Shown piece by piece: positions 1 to 10,050 of a stretch of DNA of 64,000 bases. Origin of the DNA: Kaistia terrae (lineage in GTDB: Bacteria; Pseudomonadota; Alphaproteobacteria; Rhizobiales; Kaistiaceae); contig NZ_JAPKNH010000002.1 of assembly GCF_026344005.1 (NCBI RefSeq), forward strand, positions 744,001 to 808,000, read 5' to 3'. The first letter of the stretch is position 1. Every line of letters starts with the position of its first letter. The notes beneath the pieces are model-generated. The model did not search any database, was not told the origin of the DNA, and saw only the letters and a list, made by a program, of their open reading frames with translations. The translations under genes and the position numbers were made by a program.

Positions 1-2
1 TC

Positions 3-248
3 ACGGCGCGGCCGGACGCGACCTTGCCGCCCGAAGCGCTGCTGATCCACGCCCCGCTCGACTTCGCCCGGGCGCAGAGCCTCGTCATGTATTTCTATTA
101 CGTCTTTGCGCGGCTCTATCGTCGTCAGGAGCATCGCGAAAACCTGCTGCGCGGCGTGATCGCCCAGATGGTCCGACGCTTCGGCCCGACTGTTGTCGAC
201 GAAGAGGTTTGGCGAGCCGTGCCAGGGCTGGTGCCACCGACGGGGTAG
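3..248 (+). CDS. C-terminal fragment of an unrecognised protein
   Basis: An open frame enters from the left edge and ends at a TAG at 246-248, leaving about 81 residues. The visible part has an aromatic stretch (residues VMYFYYVFARLYRR) followed by a basic, amphipathic segment and a short acidic/hydrophobic tail. I recognise no family. The codon pattern fits a real high-GC gene and no competing frame on either strand covers the interval better. It converges on psuG. The true start lies outside the window, so function cannot be judged. Confidence 0.5.
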   Translation, partial: TARPDATLPPEALLIHAPLDFARAQSLVMYFYYVFARLYRRQEHRENLLRGVIAQMVRRFGPTVVDEEVWRAVPGLVPPTG

Positions 249-355
249 GGCGCGGCTGATTGTTCGCCGACGCGAAGACAGCTTGGCCGCAGAAACTCGT
301 CCTGCGGCCCATCCCCGAAATATCCGGCCCCGGAATTTCCGAGGCCAGATCGGCC

Positions 356-1267
356 CTAGACCAGCGCTGCCGCGATTTCGGCGGCGAGCTTGGCGTTGTT
401 CTTCACCAGCGCGATGTTGGTGACGAGGCTGCGGCCGGCAGTCAGTTCCAGCATGCGGCCGAGCACATAGGGCGTTACATGCTTGGCGCGGATGCCGTCG
501 CGGTCGGCGTCGGCGATTGCCGTGTCGATGTAGCCGCGCATCTCTTCGGCCGGGATCTCGTCGGCAAGCGGCACCGGATTGGCGACCAGCATGCCGCCCT
601 CGAGGCCCATCTCGGCGCGCTTGGCGATGAAGGCGGCGATGTCGCGCGCCGCGTCCAGGCGCAACGGCGTCGGCAGGCCGCTCTGGCGCGACCAGAAGGC
701 CGGCAGTTCATCCTGGCCATAGGTGACGACCGGAACGCCCAGCGTCTCCAGCACTTCCAGCGTCTTCGGGATGTCGAGCAACGCCTTGGCGCCGGCGCAG
801 ACAACCGTCACCGGCGTCTTGGGGAACTCGTAGAGATCGGCGGAAACGTCATAGGTCGTCTCGGCGCCGCGATGCACGCCGCCAATGCCGCCGGTTGCGA
901 AGACGCTGACGCCGGCAAGATGCGCGGCGATCATCGTGGCGGCAACCGTGGTGGCGCCGGGGCGACCGGTCGACAGCGCGAAGGCGAGATCGGCGCGCGA
1001 AACCTTCATCACGTCCTTGAGGCCGGCGAGGCGTTCCAGCTCGTCCGCCGTCAGGCCGACGCGAATCTTGCCGTACATGATGGCAATGGTGGCCGGCACG
1101 GCGCCATTGGCCCGCACGATGTCCTCGACGGCGCGCGCCGTCGCGATGTTCTCGGGGTAGGGCATGCCGTGGGTGACGATCGTCGTTTCCAGCGCCACGA
1201 GGGGCTTGCCGTCAGCCTTGGCGGCCGCGACTTCTTCGGAAAAGAGGATGAGATCGTTGTCGGACAT
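356..1267 (-). CDS. psuG: Pseudouridine-5'-phosphate glycosidase PsuG
   Basis: This cytosolic lyase splits pseudouridine 5'-phosphate into uracil and ribose 5-phosphate, the second step of pseudouridine salvage. The 303-residue product matches the family's usual length (about 310). It shows LETTIVTHGMPYP (residues 26-38, with the conserved Glu27), the K88 region, the FATGGIGGVHRGAE block (123-136) and CAGAKALLDIPKT (158-169). K161 aligns with the Schiff-base lysine of the E. coli enzyme YeiN. The start is the ATG at 1267; no strong Shine-Dalgarno sequence precedes it. No pseudouridine kinase (psuK) gene lies beside it within the window, so the kinase may be to the left or elsewhere. It is transcribed divergently from the SDR gene at 1545. 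Confidence 0.95.
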   Translation of the reverse strand: MSDNDLILFSEEVAAAKADGKPLVALETTIVTHGMPYPENIATARAVEDIVRANGAVPATIAIMYGKIRVGLTADELERLAGLKDVMKVSRADLAFALSTGRPGATTVAATMIAAHLAGVSVFATGGIGGVHRGAETTYDVSADLYEFPKTPVTVVCAGAKALLDIPKTLEVLETLGVPVVTYGQDELPAFWSRQSGLPTPLRLDAARDIAAFIAKRAEMGLEGGMLVANPVPLADEIPAEEMRGYIDTAIADADRDGIRAKHVTPYVLGRMLELTAGRSLVTNIALVKNNAKLAAEIAAALV

Positions 1268-1544
1268 CAGGTTGTGTCACCGTTCTGAGGGGGCGGGCCG
1301 TCGCCTGTGATGGCGAAGCATATCCGCGAAAAGGCGGACCATGGCCGATCGCCCCCGCTTTCGGCAAGCCCTCGATGGCGGGCGGGTGACATGCCTCGTC
1401 CACATGACAGTATGACGTTCGCGTATTCGCGTCCGTTTCAGCACATCATTGCCTTTTCTTCCGCCGCCGGAGCGGTTCATATCGATCTGCGAAAGTTCCA
1501 GCCGATGCGGCATCGCCGTCTCGGAGCAGCAAGAGGCATGAAGC

Positions 1545-2234
1545 ATGACGAAGACCGTTCTCATCACGGCCGCCAGCAAAGGCATTGGCGCGGGAATCGC
1601 CCGCCGCCTTGCCGCCGATGGCTATCGCGTCGGCCTGCTCGGTCGCTCTGAGGGCGTCGAGGCGCTGGCTGCGGAACTGGGCGGTTTTGCCGTTCGCGGC
1701 GATGTGACCCAGGCGGATGATCTTCAGGCGCTGGTCGAGCGTGCACGGTCGGAGACGGGCCGTATCGACGCCATCGTCGCCAATAGCGGCCATTCCGCGA
1801 AGAAGAAGCTGCTTGATCTCGACGATGAAGACTGGCGCGCGGCGCAGGACATGTTCCTGATGCCGACGGTTCGCCTGCTGCGGGCGGCGCGCGCCGATCT
1901 CGAAGCATCGAAGGGCTCGTTTGTTGCCATGTCGAGCTTTGCCGCCACCCGCGCCGATGGCGATTTTGCTTCGTCCTCCGTATTGCGGGCAGGTCTTTCC
2001 GCCTATGTCGCCGTCGCGGCGCGGACCTTGGCCAAGGACGGCGTCACCATCAACGCGGTCGCGCCCGGCTTCATCGATTCGCTGCCGAGCACGCCCGAGC
2101 GCATCGCCCGCATCCCGGCCGGCCGTTACGGCGAAGTGGCGGAACTCGCCAGCGCCGTCGCCTATCTGGTGTCGCCGCTGGCCCGCTATGTCACCGGCCA
2201 GACGATCACCGTCGATGGCGGCCTGACGTCCTAG
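1545..2234 (+). CDS. SDR-family protein lacking the YxxxK catalytic motif
   Basis: A 229-residue Rossmann-fold protein of the short-chain dehydrogenase/reductase family. The cofactor glycine motif TAASKGIG is at residues 8-15, the NAG-like motif appears as NSGH at 80-83, and SS at 130-131 falls where the catalytic Ser is expected. The usual Tyr-x-x-x-Lys is replaced: in FASSSVLRAGL the Tyr position is Ser144 and the Lys position is Arg148. The C-terminus keeps the classical VAPGFID and ITVDGG elements. Similar SDR-like proteins with an R-A-G in place of K are known to me, so this is probably a divergent clade and not recent decay. Substrate and even catalytic activity are unknown. A weak purine-rich site lies before the ATG at 1545. 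Confidence 0.85.
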   Translation: MTKTVLITAASKGIGAGIARRLAADGYRVGLLGRSEGVEALAAELGGFAVRGDVTQADDLQALVERARSETGRIDAIVANSGHSAKKKLLDLDDEDWRAAQDMFLMPTVRLLRAARADLEASKGSFVAMSSFAATRADGDFASSSVLRAGLSAYVAVAARTLAKDGVTINAVAPGFIDSLPSTPERIARIPAGRYGEVAELASAVAYLVSPLARYVTGQTITVDGGLTS

Positions 2235-2235
2235 G

Positions 2236-3588
2236 TCATTTCCCCATCAGGTATTTCGCCACGGCCTCGTAGGCGGGCAGGCTCGTCGGGTCGTTGGCGG
2301 AATTGCTGGCGACGGGATTGGACGCGAAGCGGGCGATCACCATCTGCGCGGCCGGGTCGACATAGATCGCCTGGCCGTGCACACCGCGCGCCATGAAGGC
2401 GCCATTGGCGTTGTGCGAGATCCACCACATGCCGGTATAGCTCCAGCCCGGCAGCAGCGTGTAGCCGGCCTTGGCGAAGGCCTGCTTGTCGCCGCCGGCG
2501 CGGATATGCGCGATCGCAGCTTCCGGCACCAGGCGTTCGCCGTTCAGCGTGCCGCCATTGAGCATCAGCTGGCCGATTCGTGCCAGGTCGCGAAGGCCGG
2601 CGTTAAATCCGCCGCCGGCAAACGGCGTGCCGATCGAATCAACCGAGTAATAGGCGTCCATCTCGGCGCCCATCCGGGCCCAGATCCGCTCCGACAGCAG
2701 CTTTGCCACGGACTTGCCGGTGACGCGGGCGATGATCCAGCCGAGCGCGTCGGAGTTGATCGTCTTGTAGCCGAAGGCGGCGCCATGCTCGCCTTCCTTC
2801 TTCACGGTCTTCAGATAGTCGAAATAGCTGCGGGGACCCTTGTAGTCGGCATGCTTCGGCAGCGGGCTGCCGGCAGCCGAATAGATCCAGACATCGGCGT
2901 TCGGGTCCGCATAGTCCTCGCTGTAGTGAAGGCCGGTCGTCATATCGAGCACCTGGCGCACCGTTGCATCGCCAAAGGCGCTGTCAGCCAGTTCCGGCAC
3001 CAGCGTCGCAACCTTGGCCTTGTCGTCGAGCGTTCCCTCGGCGACCAGCATTTCGCCGAGCAGGCCCGTCAGCGATTTGGTCACTGACATGGCCGCATGG
3101 TGGCCGGTATCGTTCAGGCAGCCGGCATAGCGCTCATAGACCAGCACGCCCTTGTGCAGGACGACGATGCCGTCGGTGTAGTTGGCATCGAACGCCTCGG
3201 CGAAGCTCATTGTTTTGTCGCTGCCGAGCGGCGTGAAGGTCACGGCGTCGATGCCGCTATCGATCCCCTTGTCGAAGAAACGGAGCGGGCCAAGACCGCG
3301 GCCGACGCCGACAGTCGGCATCAGCTCGCGCATATGGCAGACCGTCCAGCGAAGCTTCGGGAAGGTGAAATAGTCCCCGTTTTCCTCGAAGCGGATGATC
3401 TTGTCGGCCGGTGGCGGCGCGCCGACCATCCAGCCCAGAGTGACCGGATCGGATTCGGCGGCGTTCATCGGCTTGGAATCGGCGCGGGCGGGCGTGCCGC
3501 TTCCAAAAAGGGGGGCGACGAGAGCAAGGGCGAAGGCCAGCGCCGGGAGGACGGTTGCGCCAGCCCTCTTTGAAAAACACCACGACAT
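2236..3588 (-). CDS. Secreted serine hydrolase, class C beta-lactamase fold
   Basis: A 450-residue protein with an N-terminal hydrophobic signal segment (about residues 12-29, then an Ala-rich cleavage region near residue 35), so probably exported to the periplasm. It carries the SxxK motif MSVTK (S168 nucleophile, K171), a YKTINSD segment at the usual Tyr motif region and an HGQ box near the C-terminus ([11 protein letters not shown]), as in the serine beta-lactamase/esterase family (PF00144). Substrate is uncertain; esterase, peptidase or amide hydrolase are all possible. I chose the ATG at 3588 because GGAGG lies 7 bases before it. Two upstream in-frame ATGs (3594, 3609) lack usable sites. 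It converges on the SDR gene with one base between stops. Confidence 0.9.
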   Translation of the reverse strand: MSWCFSKRAGATVLPALAFALALVAPLFGSGTPARADSKPMNAAESDPVTLGWMVGAPPPADKIIRFEENGDYFTFPKLRWTVCHMRELMPTVGVGRGLGPLRFFDKGIDSGIDAVTFTPLGSDKTMSFAEAFDANYTDGIVVLHKGVLVYERYAGCLNDTGHHAAMSVTKSLTGLLGEMLVAEGTLDDKAKVATLVPELADSAFGDATVRQVLDMTTGLHYSEDYADPNADVWIYSAAGSPLPKHADYKGPRSYFDYLKTVKKEGEHGAAFGYKTINSDALGWIIARVTGKSVAKLLSERIWARMGAEMDAYYSVDSIGTPFAGGGFNAGLRDLARIGQLMLNGGTLNGERLVPEAAIAHIRAGGDKQAFAKAGYTLLPGWSYTGMWWISHNANGAFMARGVHGQAIYVDPAAQMVIARFASNPVASNSANDPTSLPAYEAVAKYLMGK

Positions 3589-3730
3589 CGCCATTCCTCC
3601 GGTTCGCATTCATCACGTCCGGACGCCGTGCCGTCGCGCCGGCCGCTTTCATGCTACAGGGCTTTCGCGGATCCGCCCAACGGCGTTTGCGCCTCTCGAA
3701 CCAGCTCTCTTGAATCCCACTTGAAGACGA

Positions 3731-3745
3731 GAACAAAACGTGTAC
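3731..3745 (+). promoter_or_regulatory. Putative LexA (SOS) box upstream of recA
   Basis: GAAC, seven bases, then GTAC, about 50 bases before the recA start. The alphaproteobacterial LexA site is GAAC-N7-GAAC (or its complement GTTC-N7-GTTC), so this differs at one base in the second half-site. Its position before recA is what supports it. Confidence 0.65.
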
Positions 3746-3795
3746 ATTGTCCGTGTTTGCTCACGTTCGAGCGGTGTGGAATAAGGAGCGCCGGA

Positions 3796-4878
3796 ATGTC
3801 TCAATCTTCTCTCCGTCTCGTCGAAGGGGCCACAATGGACAAGTCGAAGGCGCTGGATGCAGCGCTCTCCCAGATCGAACGGGCCTTTGGCAAGGGCTCG
3901 ATCATGCGCCTCGGTCAGAACAAGGCCGTCGAGATCGGTACCGTTTCCACCGGGTCGATCGGGCTCGATATCGCGCTTGGAATCGGCGGTCTGCCGCGTG
4001 GCCGCATCGTCGAGGTCTATGGTCCCGAATCGTCGGGAAAGACGACTTTGGCGCTGCAGACCATCGCCGAGGCCCAGAGGAATGGCGGCATCTGCGCCTT
4101 CGTCGACGCCGAGCATGCGCTTGACCCGGTCTATGCCCGCAAGCTGGGCGTCAATCTCGATGATCTGCTGATCTCGCAGCCCGACACGGGCGAGCAGGCG
4201 CTCGAGATCACCGACACGCTGGTGCGCTCCGGCGCGGTCGACGTGCTTGTCATCGATTCGGTAGCCGCTCTGACGCCGCGCGCTGAAATCGAAGGCGAGA
4301 TGGGCGACAGCCTGCCGGGCCTGCAGGCCCGTCTGATGAGCCAGGCATTGCGCAAGCTCACCGCTTCGATTTCCAAGTCGAACACCATGGTGATCTTCAT
4401 CAACCAGATCCGCATGAAGATCGGCGTCATGTTCGGCAATCCCGAGACGACGACGGGCGGCAATGCGCTGAAGTTCTACGCCTCGGTGCGTCTCGATATT
4501 CGCCGCATCGGCGCGATCAAGGAGCGCGACGACGTCGTCGGCAACCAGACCCGCGTCAAGGTCGTCAAGAACAAGCTGGCGCCGCCCTTCAAGCAGGTCG
4601 AATTCGACATCATGTATGGCGAAGGCATCTCGAAGATGGGCGAACTCGTCGATCTCGGCGTCAAGGCCGGCATCGTTGAGAAGTCCGGCGCCTGGTTCTC
4701 CTATGACAGCCAGCGCCTCGGCCAGGGCCGCGAGAACGCCAAGGCCTTCTTGCGCGACAATCCCAAGGCGGCCGCGGCGATCGAACTGGCTATCCGTCAG
4801 AATGCCGGGTTGATTGCCGAGCAGCTCACCAAGGGCGAGCCGGAAAGTGATGACGGCGACGACGCCCTCGAGGCATAG
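3796..4878 (+). CDS. recA: Recombinase RecA
   Basis: A DNA-dependent ATPase that forms the strand-exchange filament and triggers LexA self-cleavage. The product has 360 residues, typical of alphaproteobacterial RecA. Walker [10 protein letters not shown] is at about residues 76-84, Walker [11 protein letters not shown] near 150, and the DNA-binding loop regions ([36 protein letters not shown]) are intact. The C-terminus is short and acidic ([11 protein letters not shown]). The start at 3796 is set by AAGGAG at 3783-3788. The frame stays open upstream, but that extension shows no RecA homology and runs over the SOS-box region. A hairpin follows the stop. Confidence 0.98.
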   Translation: MSQSSLRLVEGATMDKSKALDAALSQIERAFGKGSIMRLGQNKAVEIGTVSTGSIGLDIALGIGGLPRGRIVEVYGPESSGKTTLALQTIAEAQRNGGICAFVDAEHALDPVYARKLGVNLDDLLISQPDTGEQALEITDTLVRSGAVDVLVIDSVAALTPRAEIEGEMGDSLPGLQARLMSQALRKLTASISKSNTMVIFINQIRMKIGVMFGNPETTTGGNALKFYASVRLDIRRIGAIKERDDVVGNQTRVKVVKNKLAPPFKQVEFDIMYGEGISKMGELVDLGVKAGIVEKSGAWFSYDSQRLGQGRENAKAFLRDNPKAAAAIELAIRQNAGLIAEQLTKGEPESDDGDDALEA

Positions 4879-4885
4879 GATCGAG

Positions 4886-4915
4886 GGCGGGAGGGACGGA
4901 TTCCGTCCTTCCGCC
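4886..4915 (+). terminator. Hairpin after recA
   Basis: An imperfect GC-rich inverted repeat (GGCGG.../...CCGCC arms around an ATT-centred loop) starts 8 bases after the recA stop and is followed by a pyrimidine-rich TTCTCT. The tail is not a clean T run, so it is a moderate-confidence terminator. Confidence 0.5.
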
Positions 4916-4979
4916 TTCTCTGGGGTGACGGCAATCCGGCCGTTGCTCAACCGGTTTCTCTCAGCGGTTGGGTGTTGAG

Positions 4980-5369
4980 ATGTCCGATTCGGAAGCCGTC
5001 GCATCGGAAACCGGTCGCAGCGAGACCCAGTCCGGCGGCTGTCATTGCGGGCGTGTGCGCTTTTCAGCGCGGGGCGACTTCAGCGCCGCGATGGCCTGCA
5101 ATTGCTCCATCTGCCAGAAGCGCGGTCACTGGCTCGCTTTTGTACCCGCGACGGATTTCGAGCTCCAGTCGGGTGGCGAGACCCTCGTCGACTACCAGTT
5201 CAACACCATGAAGATCCACCATCTCTTCTGTCCGACCTGCGGCGTCGGCGCCTTCGGGCAGGCAATCGGACCGGACGGGTCCGCGATGGTGGCGGTCAAT
5301 CTACGCTGCATCGACGACATTGATCTGACCGGCGTTCACGTCACGCATTTCGACGGTCGCAGCCGCTGA
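4980..5369 (+). CDS. GFA/CENP-V family zinc protein
   Basis: A 129-residue protein with the full cysteine pattern of the glutathione-dependent formaldehyde-activating enzyme (GFA) domain, PF04828: C21-x-C23, C40-x-C42-x2-C45 and C84-x2-C87, which together bind two zinc ions. Family members are mostly uncharacterised; formaldehyde-glutathione condensation was shown only for Gfa itself, so no reaction is assigned here. Two in-frame starts exist, TTG 4968 and ATG 4980. Neither has a good Shine-Dalgarno sequence and I prefer the ATG. It lies alone between recA and alaS. Confidence 0.88.
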   Translation: MSDSEAVASETGRSETQSGGCHCGRVRFSARGDFSAAMACNCSICQKRGHWLAFVPATDFELQSGGETLVDYQFNTMKIHHLFCPTCGVGAFGQAIGPDGSAMVAVNLRCIDDIDLTGVHVTHFDGRSR

Positions 5370-5509
5370 CAGGCGACCGATCCGCGCGGCGTTAAGCACC
5401 ACTTACGCGTTTTCTGGACAGTCCCGCGACCGGTCGCTACAAACGCCCGCACAATTCCTTCGGCTGGGTACGCTCTTGCGCGCCCCCACTGTAGCAGGCG
5501 GGTCAGTTC

Positions 5510-8161
5510 ATGAGCAGCGTCAACGACATTCGGTCGGCGTATCTCGGCTTCTATCAGAAGAACGGTCACGAGATCGTCGCGTCGAGCCCGCTCGTGCCGC
5601 GCAACGATCCGACGCTGATGTTCACCAATGCCGGCATGGTCCAGTTCAAGGACTATTTCACCGGCCGTTCGGCGGCTCCCTATCCGCGCGCCACGACGTC
5701 GCAGAAATGCGTCCGCGCCGGCGGCAAGCACAATGATCTCGACAATGTCGGCTACACCGCCCGGCATCACACCTTCTTCGAGATGCTTGGCAACTTCTCC
5801 TTCGGCGACTATTTCAAGGAACGCGCGATCGAGCTCGCCTGGACGCTCGTGACCAAGGAGTTCGGGCTCGCCAAGGACAAGCTCTGCGTCACCGTCTATC
5901 ACGATGACGAAGAGGCTTTCGGCCTCTGGAAGAAGATCGCCGGCCTTTCCGAAGACAAGATCATTCGCATCGCGACATCGGACAATTTCTGGCAGATGGG
6001 CGACACCGGCCCTTGCGGTCCGTGCTCGGAGATCTTCTTCGACCATGGCGATCACATCCCCGGTGGACCTCCGGGCAGCCCGAACGAGGATGGCGACCGC
6101 TTCATCGAGATCTGGAATCTCGTCTTCATGCAGTTCGAGCAGATCGCGCCGGGCAACCGCGTGCCGCTGCCGCGACCGTCGATCGATACCGGCATGGGCC
6201 TTGAGCGCGTCGCCGCTGTCATGCAGGGCGTGCACGATAATTACGACATCGACCTGTTCAAGGCGCTGATCCGCGCCTCGGTCGAGGCGACCGGTGTGCC
6301 GGCGGAAGGCGCCAATCGCGCCAGTCATCGCATCATCGCCGACCATCTGCGCGCCACCTCCTTCCTGATTGCCGATGGCGTGCTGCCGTCGAACGAAGGC
6401 CGTGGCTACGTGCTCCGCCGCATCATGCGCCGCGCGATGCGTCACGCCCATTTGCTCGGCGCTGCCGATCCGTTGATGTGGCGTCTGGTTCCGGCGCTGA
6501 TCCGCGAGATGGGCCAGGCCTATCCGGAACTCCTTCGCGCCGAGGCGCTGATCACCGAGACGCTGCGTCTGGAGGAAATCCGTTTCCGCCGCACGCTGGC
6601 GCGCGGCCTGACGCTGCTGGACGACGCGACGGGCTCGCTGACCAGCGGCGCGACGCTCGACGGCGAGACCGCGTTCAAGCTCTATGACACCTATGGCTTC
6701 CCGCTCGATCTGACGCAGGACGCGCTGCGCGCCCGCGGCATCGCAGTCGATACCGACGCCTTCCAGACGGCGATGCAGCGGCAGAAGGCCGAGGCTCGCG
6801 CCAATTGGTCGGGGTCAGGCGATACGGCGACCGAAACGGTCTGGTTCTCGCTGCGCGACAAGCTAGGCGCGACCGAGTTCCTCGGCTATTCGGCCGAAGC
6901 CGCCGAAGGCCAGGTGCTGGCGCTGGTGCGCGACGGCGCCGAGATCGCCGAGGCGCAGGCAGGCGAGCCGGTTTCGATCGTCGTCAACCAGACGCCGTTC
7001 TATGCCGAATCGGGCGGTCAGGTCGGTGATGCCGGCCGGATCGAGACCGAGGGCGGCGCCGTGATCCGGGTCGAGGATACGCAGAAGCGCGCCGATGGAC
7101 TGTTTGTCCATGTCGGCACGGTTGAAAGCGGCGCGATCCGGACCGGCGATGCCGTGCGCCTGATTGTCGATCATGACCGTCGCGGTACCATTCGTTCGAA
7201 CCACTCGGCGACCCATCTCCTGCACGCCGCCTTGCGCCGCGTACTTGGCGATCACGTCGCCCAGAAGGGCTCGCTGGTCGCGCCGGAGCGCCTGCGCTTC
7301 GACTTCAGCCATCCGAAGCCGATCGACGAGGCCGAGTTGGCTGCCGTCGAGGAGATCGCCAATGCGATCGTGCTGCAGGATGCGCCGGTCGTGACGCGGT
7401 TGATGGATCGCGACGAAGCGATGCATTCGGGCGCGATGGCGCTGTTCGGCGAAAAGTATGGCGATGAAGTTCGCGTCGTCACGATGGGCGAAGAGAACGG
7501 CAAGTCCTATTCGGTCGAGCTCTGCGGCGGCACCCATGTCGGCCGCACCGGCGAAATCGGCCTGGTGACCTTCGTCGGCGAAAGCGCGGTCGCGGCCGGC
7601 GTGCGTCGTGTGGAAGCGCTGACCGGCAAGGCGGCGCGCGAGCATCTCGAGCTGCAGGACAAGCGCCTGAAGGCGGTCGCGGCTGCTCTCAAGGTTCGCC
7701 CGGACGAAGCGGCGGACCGCGTCCAGTCGCTGGTCGAGGACAAGCGTCGTCTCGAACGCGAGCTGGCCGAAGCCAAGAAGAAGCTGGCTCTCGGTGGTGG
7801 CGGCGGACAGGCGGCTGGCGACGGCGTGCGCGAAATCGGTTCCGTGCGCTATCTCGGTCGCGTCGTGTCGGGTATTTCGCCGAAGGACCTGAAAGGCCTC
7901 GTCGACGACGCCAAGAAGGCGGTAGGCTCGGGTATCGTCGCGATCGTCGGCGTTTCGGATGACGGCAAGGCTGGCCTCGTCGTTGGTGTCAGCGACGATC
8001 TCGTCGGCCAGTACAGCGCCATCGATCTGGTTCGCGCCGGGTCGGATGCGCTGGGCGGCAAGGGCGGCGGCGGTCGTCCGGACATGGCGCAGGCCGGTGG
8101 TCCGGATGGCGGCAAGGCCGATGATGCCCTCGCGGCGATTGAAGCCGTACTGGCGAGCTAA
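5510..8161 (+). CDS. alaS: Alanine--tRNA ligase AlaS
   Basis: A class II aminoacyl-tRNA synthetase charging tRNA-Ala; 883 residues, a standard full-length form. Visible parts in order are the catalytic core with [11 protein letters not shown] and [16 protein letters not shown], the editing domain with zinc/editing motifs [14 protein letters not shown] and [13 protein letters not shown], a charged coiled coil near residue 730, and a Gly-rich C-Ala domain with [13 protein letters not shown]. All editing residues of the HxxxH...CxxxH set appear present. The start is ATG 5510; the Shine-Dalgarno sequence is weak. The antiporter gene follows after 35 bases and may be co-transcribed. Confidence 0.98.
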   Translation: MSSVNDIRSAYLGFYQKNGHEIVASSPLVPRNDPTLMFTNAGMVQFKDYFTGRSAAPYPRATTSQKCVRAGGKHNDLDNVGYTARHHTFFEMLGNFSFGDYFKERAIELAWTLVTKEFGLAKDKLCVTVYHDDEEAFGLWKKIAGLSEDKIIRIATSDNFWQMGDTGPCGPCSEIFFDHGDHIPGGPPGSPNEDGDRFIEIWNLVFMQFEQIAPGNRVPLPRPSIDTGMGLERVAAVMQGVHDNYDIDLFKALIRASVEATGVPAEGANRASHRIIADHLRATSFLIADGVLPSNEGRGYVLRRIMRRAMRHAHLLGAADPLMWRLVPALIREMGQAYPELLRAEALITETLRLEEIRFRRTLARGLTLLDDATGSLTSGATLDGETAFKLYDTYGFPLDLTQDALRARGIAVDTDAFQTAMQRQKAEARANWSGSGDTATETVWFSLRDKLGATEFLGYSAEAAEGQVLALVRDGAEIAEAQAGEPVSIVVNQTPFYAESGGQVGDAGRIETEGGAVIRVEDTQKRADGLFVHVGTVESGAIRTGDAVRLIVDHDRRGTIRSNHSATHLLHAALRRVLGDHVAQKGSLVAPERLRFDFSHPKPIDEAELAAVEEIANAIVLQDAPVVTRLMDRDEAMHSGAMALFGEKYGDEVRVVTMGEENGKSYSVELCGGTHVGRTGEIGLVTFVGESAVAAGVRRVEALTGKAAREHLELQDKRLKAVAAALKVRPDEAADRVQSLVEDKRRLERELAEAKKKLALGGGGGQAAGDGVREIGSVRYLGRVVSGISPKDLKGLVDDAKKAVGSGIVAIVGVSDDGKAGLVVGVSDDLVGQYSAIDLVRAGSDALGGKGGGGRPDMAQAGGPDGGKADDALAAIEAVLAS

Positions 8162-8196
8162 GCACTCGGGGAGTCCCCCAAGAAGAGGACGGCATC

Positions 8197-9990
8197 GTGG
8201 AAGAGGCGGCGGGCAGGGAACTTCTGATCTTCCTGATCGCCGCCGGCATTGTCGTCCCGCTGTTCCAGTTCATGCGGCTCGGCGTCGTGCTGGGCTTCCT
8301 GATCGCCGGTATCGCGGTCGGGCCCGGCGGCTTCGGCCATCTGGCACAGACCTGGCCGATCTTCGGCTATGCGGCGATCACCGACGTGACGCGCCTGCAG
8401 ACGCTGGGCGATCTCGGCGTCCTGTTCCTGCTCTTCACCATCGGGCTCGAGCTGTCGCTCGGCCGGCTCGCGGCCATCGGCAAGATGATGGTGCAGGTCG
8501 GCGGCCTGCAGGTGATCCTCGCCACCGCCATGATCTATGGCCTGTCGGCATGGGCCGGCTTCCAGTTCGATGATTCGCTGGTTCTGGGCATGGCACTCGC
8601 CCTGTCGTCGACCGCCATCGTCACCCAGTCGCTGATCGAGCGGAAGCGCCTCGTCGCTCCGGCTGGCCGCACCACGCTCGGCGTGCTGATCCTCCAGGAC
8701 CTGACGGTCGTGCCGATCGTCATCGTGGTCGGCATATTGGGCACGGCCGGCGCGACGGAAGGCGCCGGCGTCGGCCTGGCGCTCGTCCAGGGTATCGGCA
8801 TCGCCGTCGCGGTCGTCGTCGCCGTGCTGGCGCTCGGCCGGTTCCTGATCAAGCCGCTGATGCAACTTGCCGGGGCGACCGGCAATCGCACGCTGCTGAT
8901 CGCGATCACGCTGCTGATCATCATCGGCTCCGGCGCGCTGACCTCGGCGGCGGGCCTGTCCTCGGCGCTTGGCGCGTTCCTCGCCGGTCTGCTGCTCAGC
9001 GAGAGCGAGTATCGTCACCAGCTCGATGTCGATGTCGAGCCGTTCAAGGATCTGCTGCTCGGCCTGTTCTTCATGACGGTCGGCATGACGATCGATCTCG
9101 ATATCGTCTTCCAGCAATGGACCATGGTGCTGCTGGCGCTCGTGCTGCTGCTCATCGTCAAGCTGGTGACGGCCTATGTCGCCGCGCGCCTGGCGCGAGT
9201 GAAGCGTTCCGTCGCGATCGAGATGGCGTTCCTGCTTGCCGGCGCCGGCGAGTTCGCCTTCGTGATGTTCGCGCTCGCCTTCCGCGAAAACGTCATCAGC
9301 GCCGATGTCGCCCATTTCGCGACCACGGTGGCGGCGCTTTCGATGCTGTTCACGCCGGCGATGGGCATTATTGGCGGGCGAATCGCGCGCCGGCTGGAAA
9401 GCCGGAGCGATACGGCGACGCACGGTGTGCATGCCGACGAGTTGATGTCCGATCATGTCATCATCGGCGGCTATGGCCGTGTCGGCGGCATGGTCGGCGG
9501 CCTGCTGAAGGCCGAGGGTATCCCCTTCGTGGCGCTCGATCTCGACATCGTGCATGTCGAGCGCGCCAAGAAGGACGGCCTGCCGGTGTTCTATGGCGAT
9601 GCGACGCGTGCCGAGATCCTGACGCGACTGGGCGCGGAGAATGCGCTGGCCTTCGTGGTGACGGCGGATGGCGGCGACATGGCGAAGCGCATGGTCGAGG
9701 CGATCCGGGCGCGCTGGCCGGGCGCGACGATCCACGCCCGCGCCCGCAGCGTCGCGCATGCACGAGAATTGCTGGATCTGGGCGCGACCCACGTCGTGCC
9801 GGAAGCCTTCGAGGGCAGCCTGCAATTGAGCGGCGAATTGCTGGCGACGATCGGACTCCCCTCGGAAGCCATCGAAAGCCGTCTCGCGGTCGTGCGCGCG
9901 CTCGTCGAGGCGCGGCTGAGCGAAGAGGGGCCTTATCCCGCCGAGGCCAAGGCGCAGGCCGGGTCCCAGACGCAGCTGGGCGACGGCTGA
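8197..9990 (+). CDS. KefB-type monovalent cation:proton antiporter (CPA2) with RCK domain
   Basis: A 597-residue inner-membrane protein. About residues 1-400 hold 12 or so hydrophobic helices of the Na+/H+ exchanger (CPA2) family, with the characteristic GLELSLGRL segment and LSSTAIVTQSL. About 420-540 form a TrkA-N/RCK nucleotide-binding domain starting VIIGGYGRVGGMVGGLL. This layout matches KefB/KefC-type glutathione-gated K+ efflux systems, but no KefF/KefG ancillary flavoprotein gene is adjacent, so gating ligand and ion are inferred. The start is GTG 8197 with AGAGGA at 8184-8189. Confidence 0.92.
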   Translation: MEEAAGRELLIFLIAAGIVVPLFQFMRLGVVLGFLIAGIAVGPGGFGHLAQTWPIFGYAAITDVTRLQTLGDLGVLFLLFTIGLELSLGRLAAIGKMMVQVGGLQVILATAMIYGLSAWAGFQFDDSLVLGMALALSSTAIVTQSLIERKRLVAPAGRTTLGVLILQDLTVVPIVIVVGILGTAGATEGAGVGLALVQGIGIAVAVVVAVLALGRFLIKPLMQLAGATGNRTLLIAITLLIIIGSGALTSAAGLSSALGAFLAGLLLSESEYRHQLDVDVEPFKDLLLGLFFMTVGMTIDLDIVFQQWTMVLLALVLLLIVKLVTAYVAARLARVKRSVAIEMAFLLAGAGEFAFVMFALAFRENVISADVAHFATTVAALSMLFTPAMGIIGGRIARRLESRSDTATHGVHADELMSDHVIIGGYGRVGGMVGGLLKAEGIPFVALDLDIVHVERAKKDGLPVFYGDATRAEILTRLGAENALAFVVTADGGDMAKRMVEAIRARWPGATIHARARSVAHARELLDLGATHVVPEAFEGSLQLSGELLATIGLPSEAIESRLAVVRALVEARLSEEGPYPAEAKAQAGSQTQLGDG

Positions 9991-10050
9991 CGGGGCAAGA
10001 GAGACAGGCCGGCGGCGATCCCGCAGGCTCTGCCTCTCCCGCGAGTACAG

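Noticed and set aside
8158-9825. 555-codon frame antisense to the antiporter gene
   Set aside because: Shadow of the real coding frame; composition is dominated by His, Arg and Gln as usual for such mirrors.
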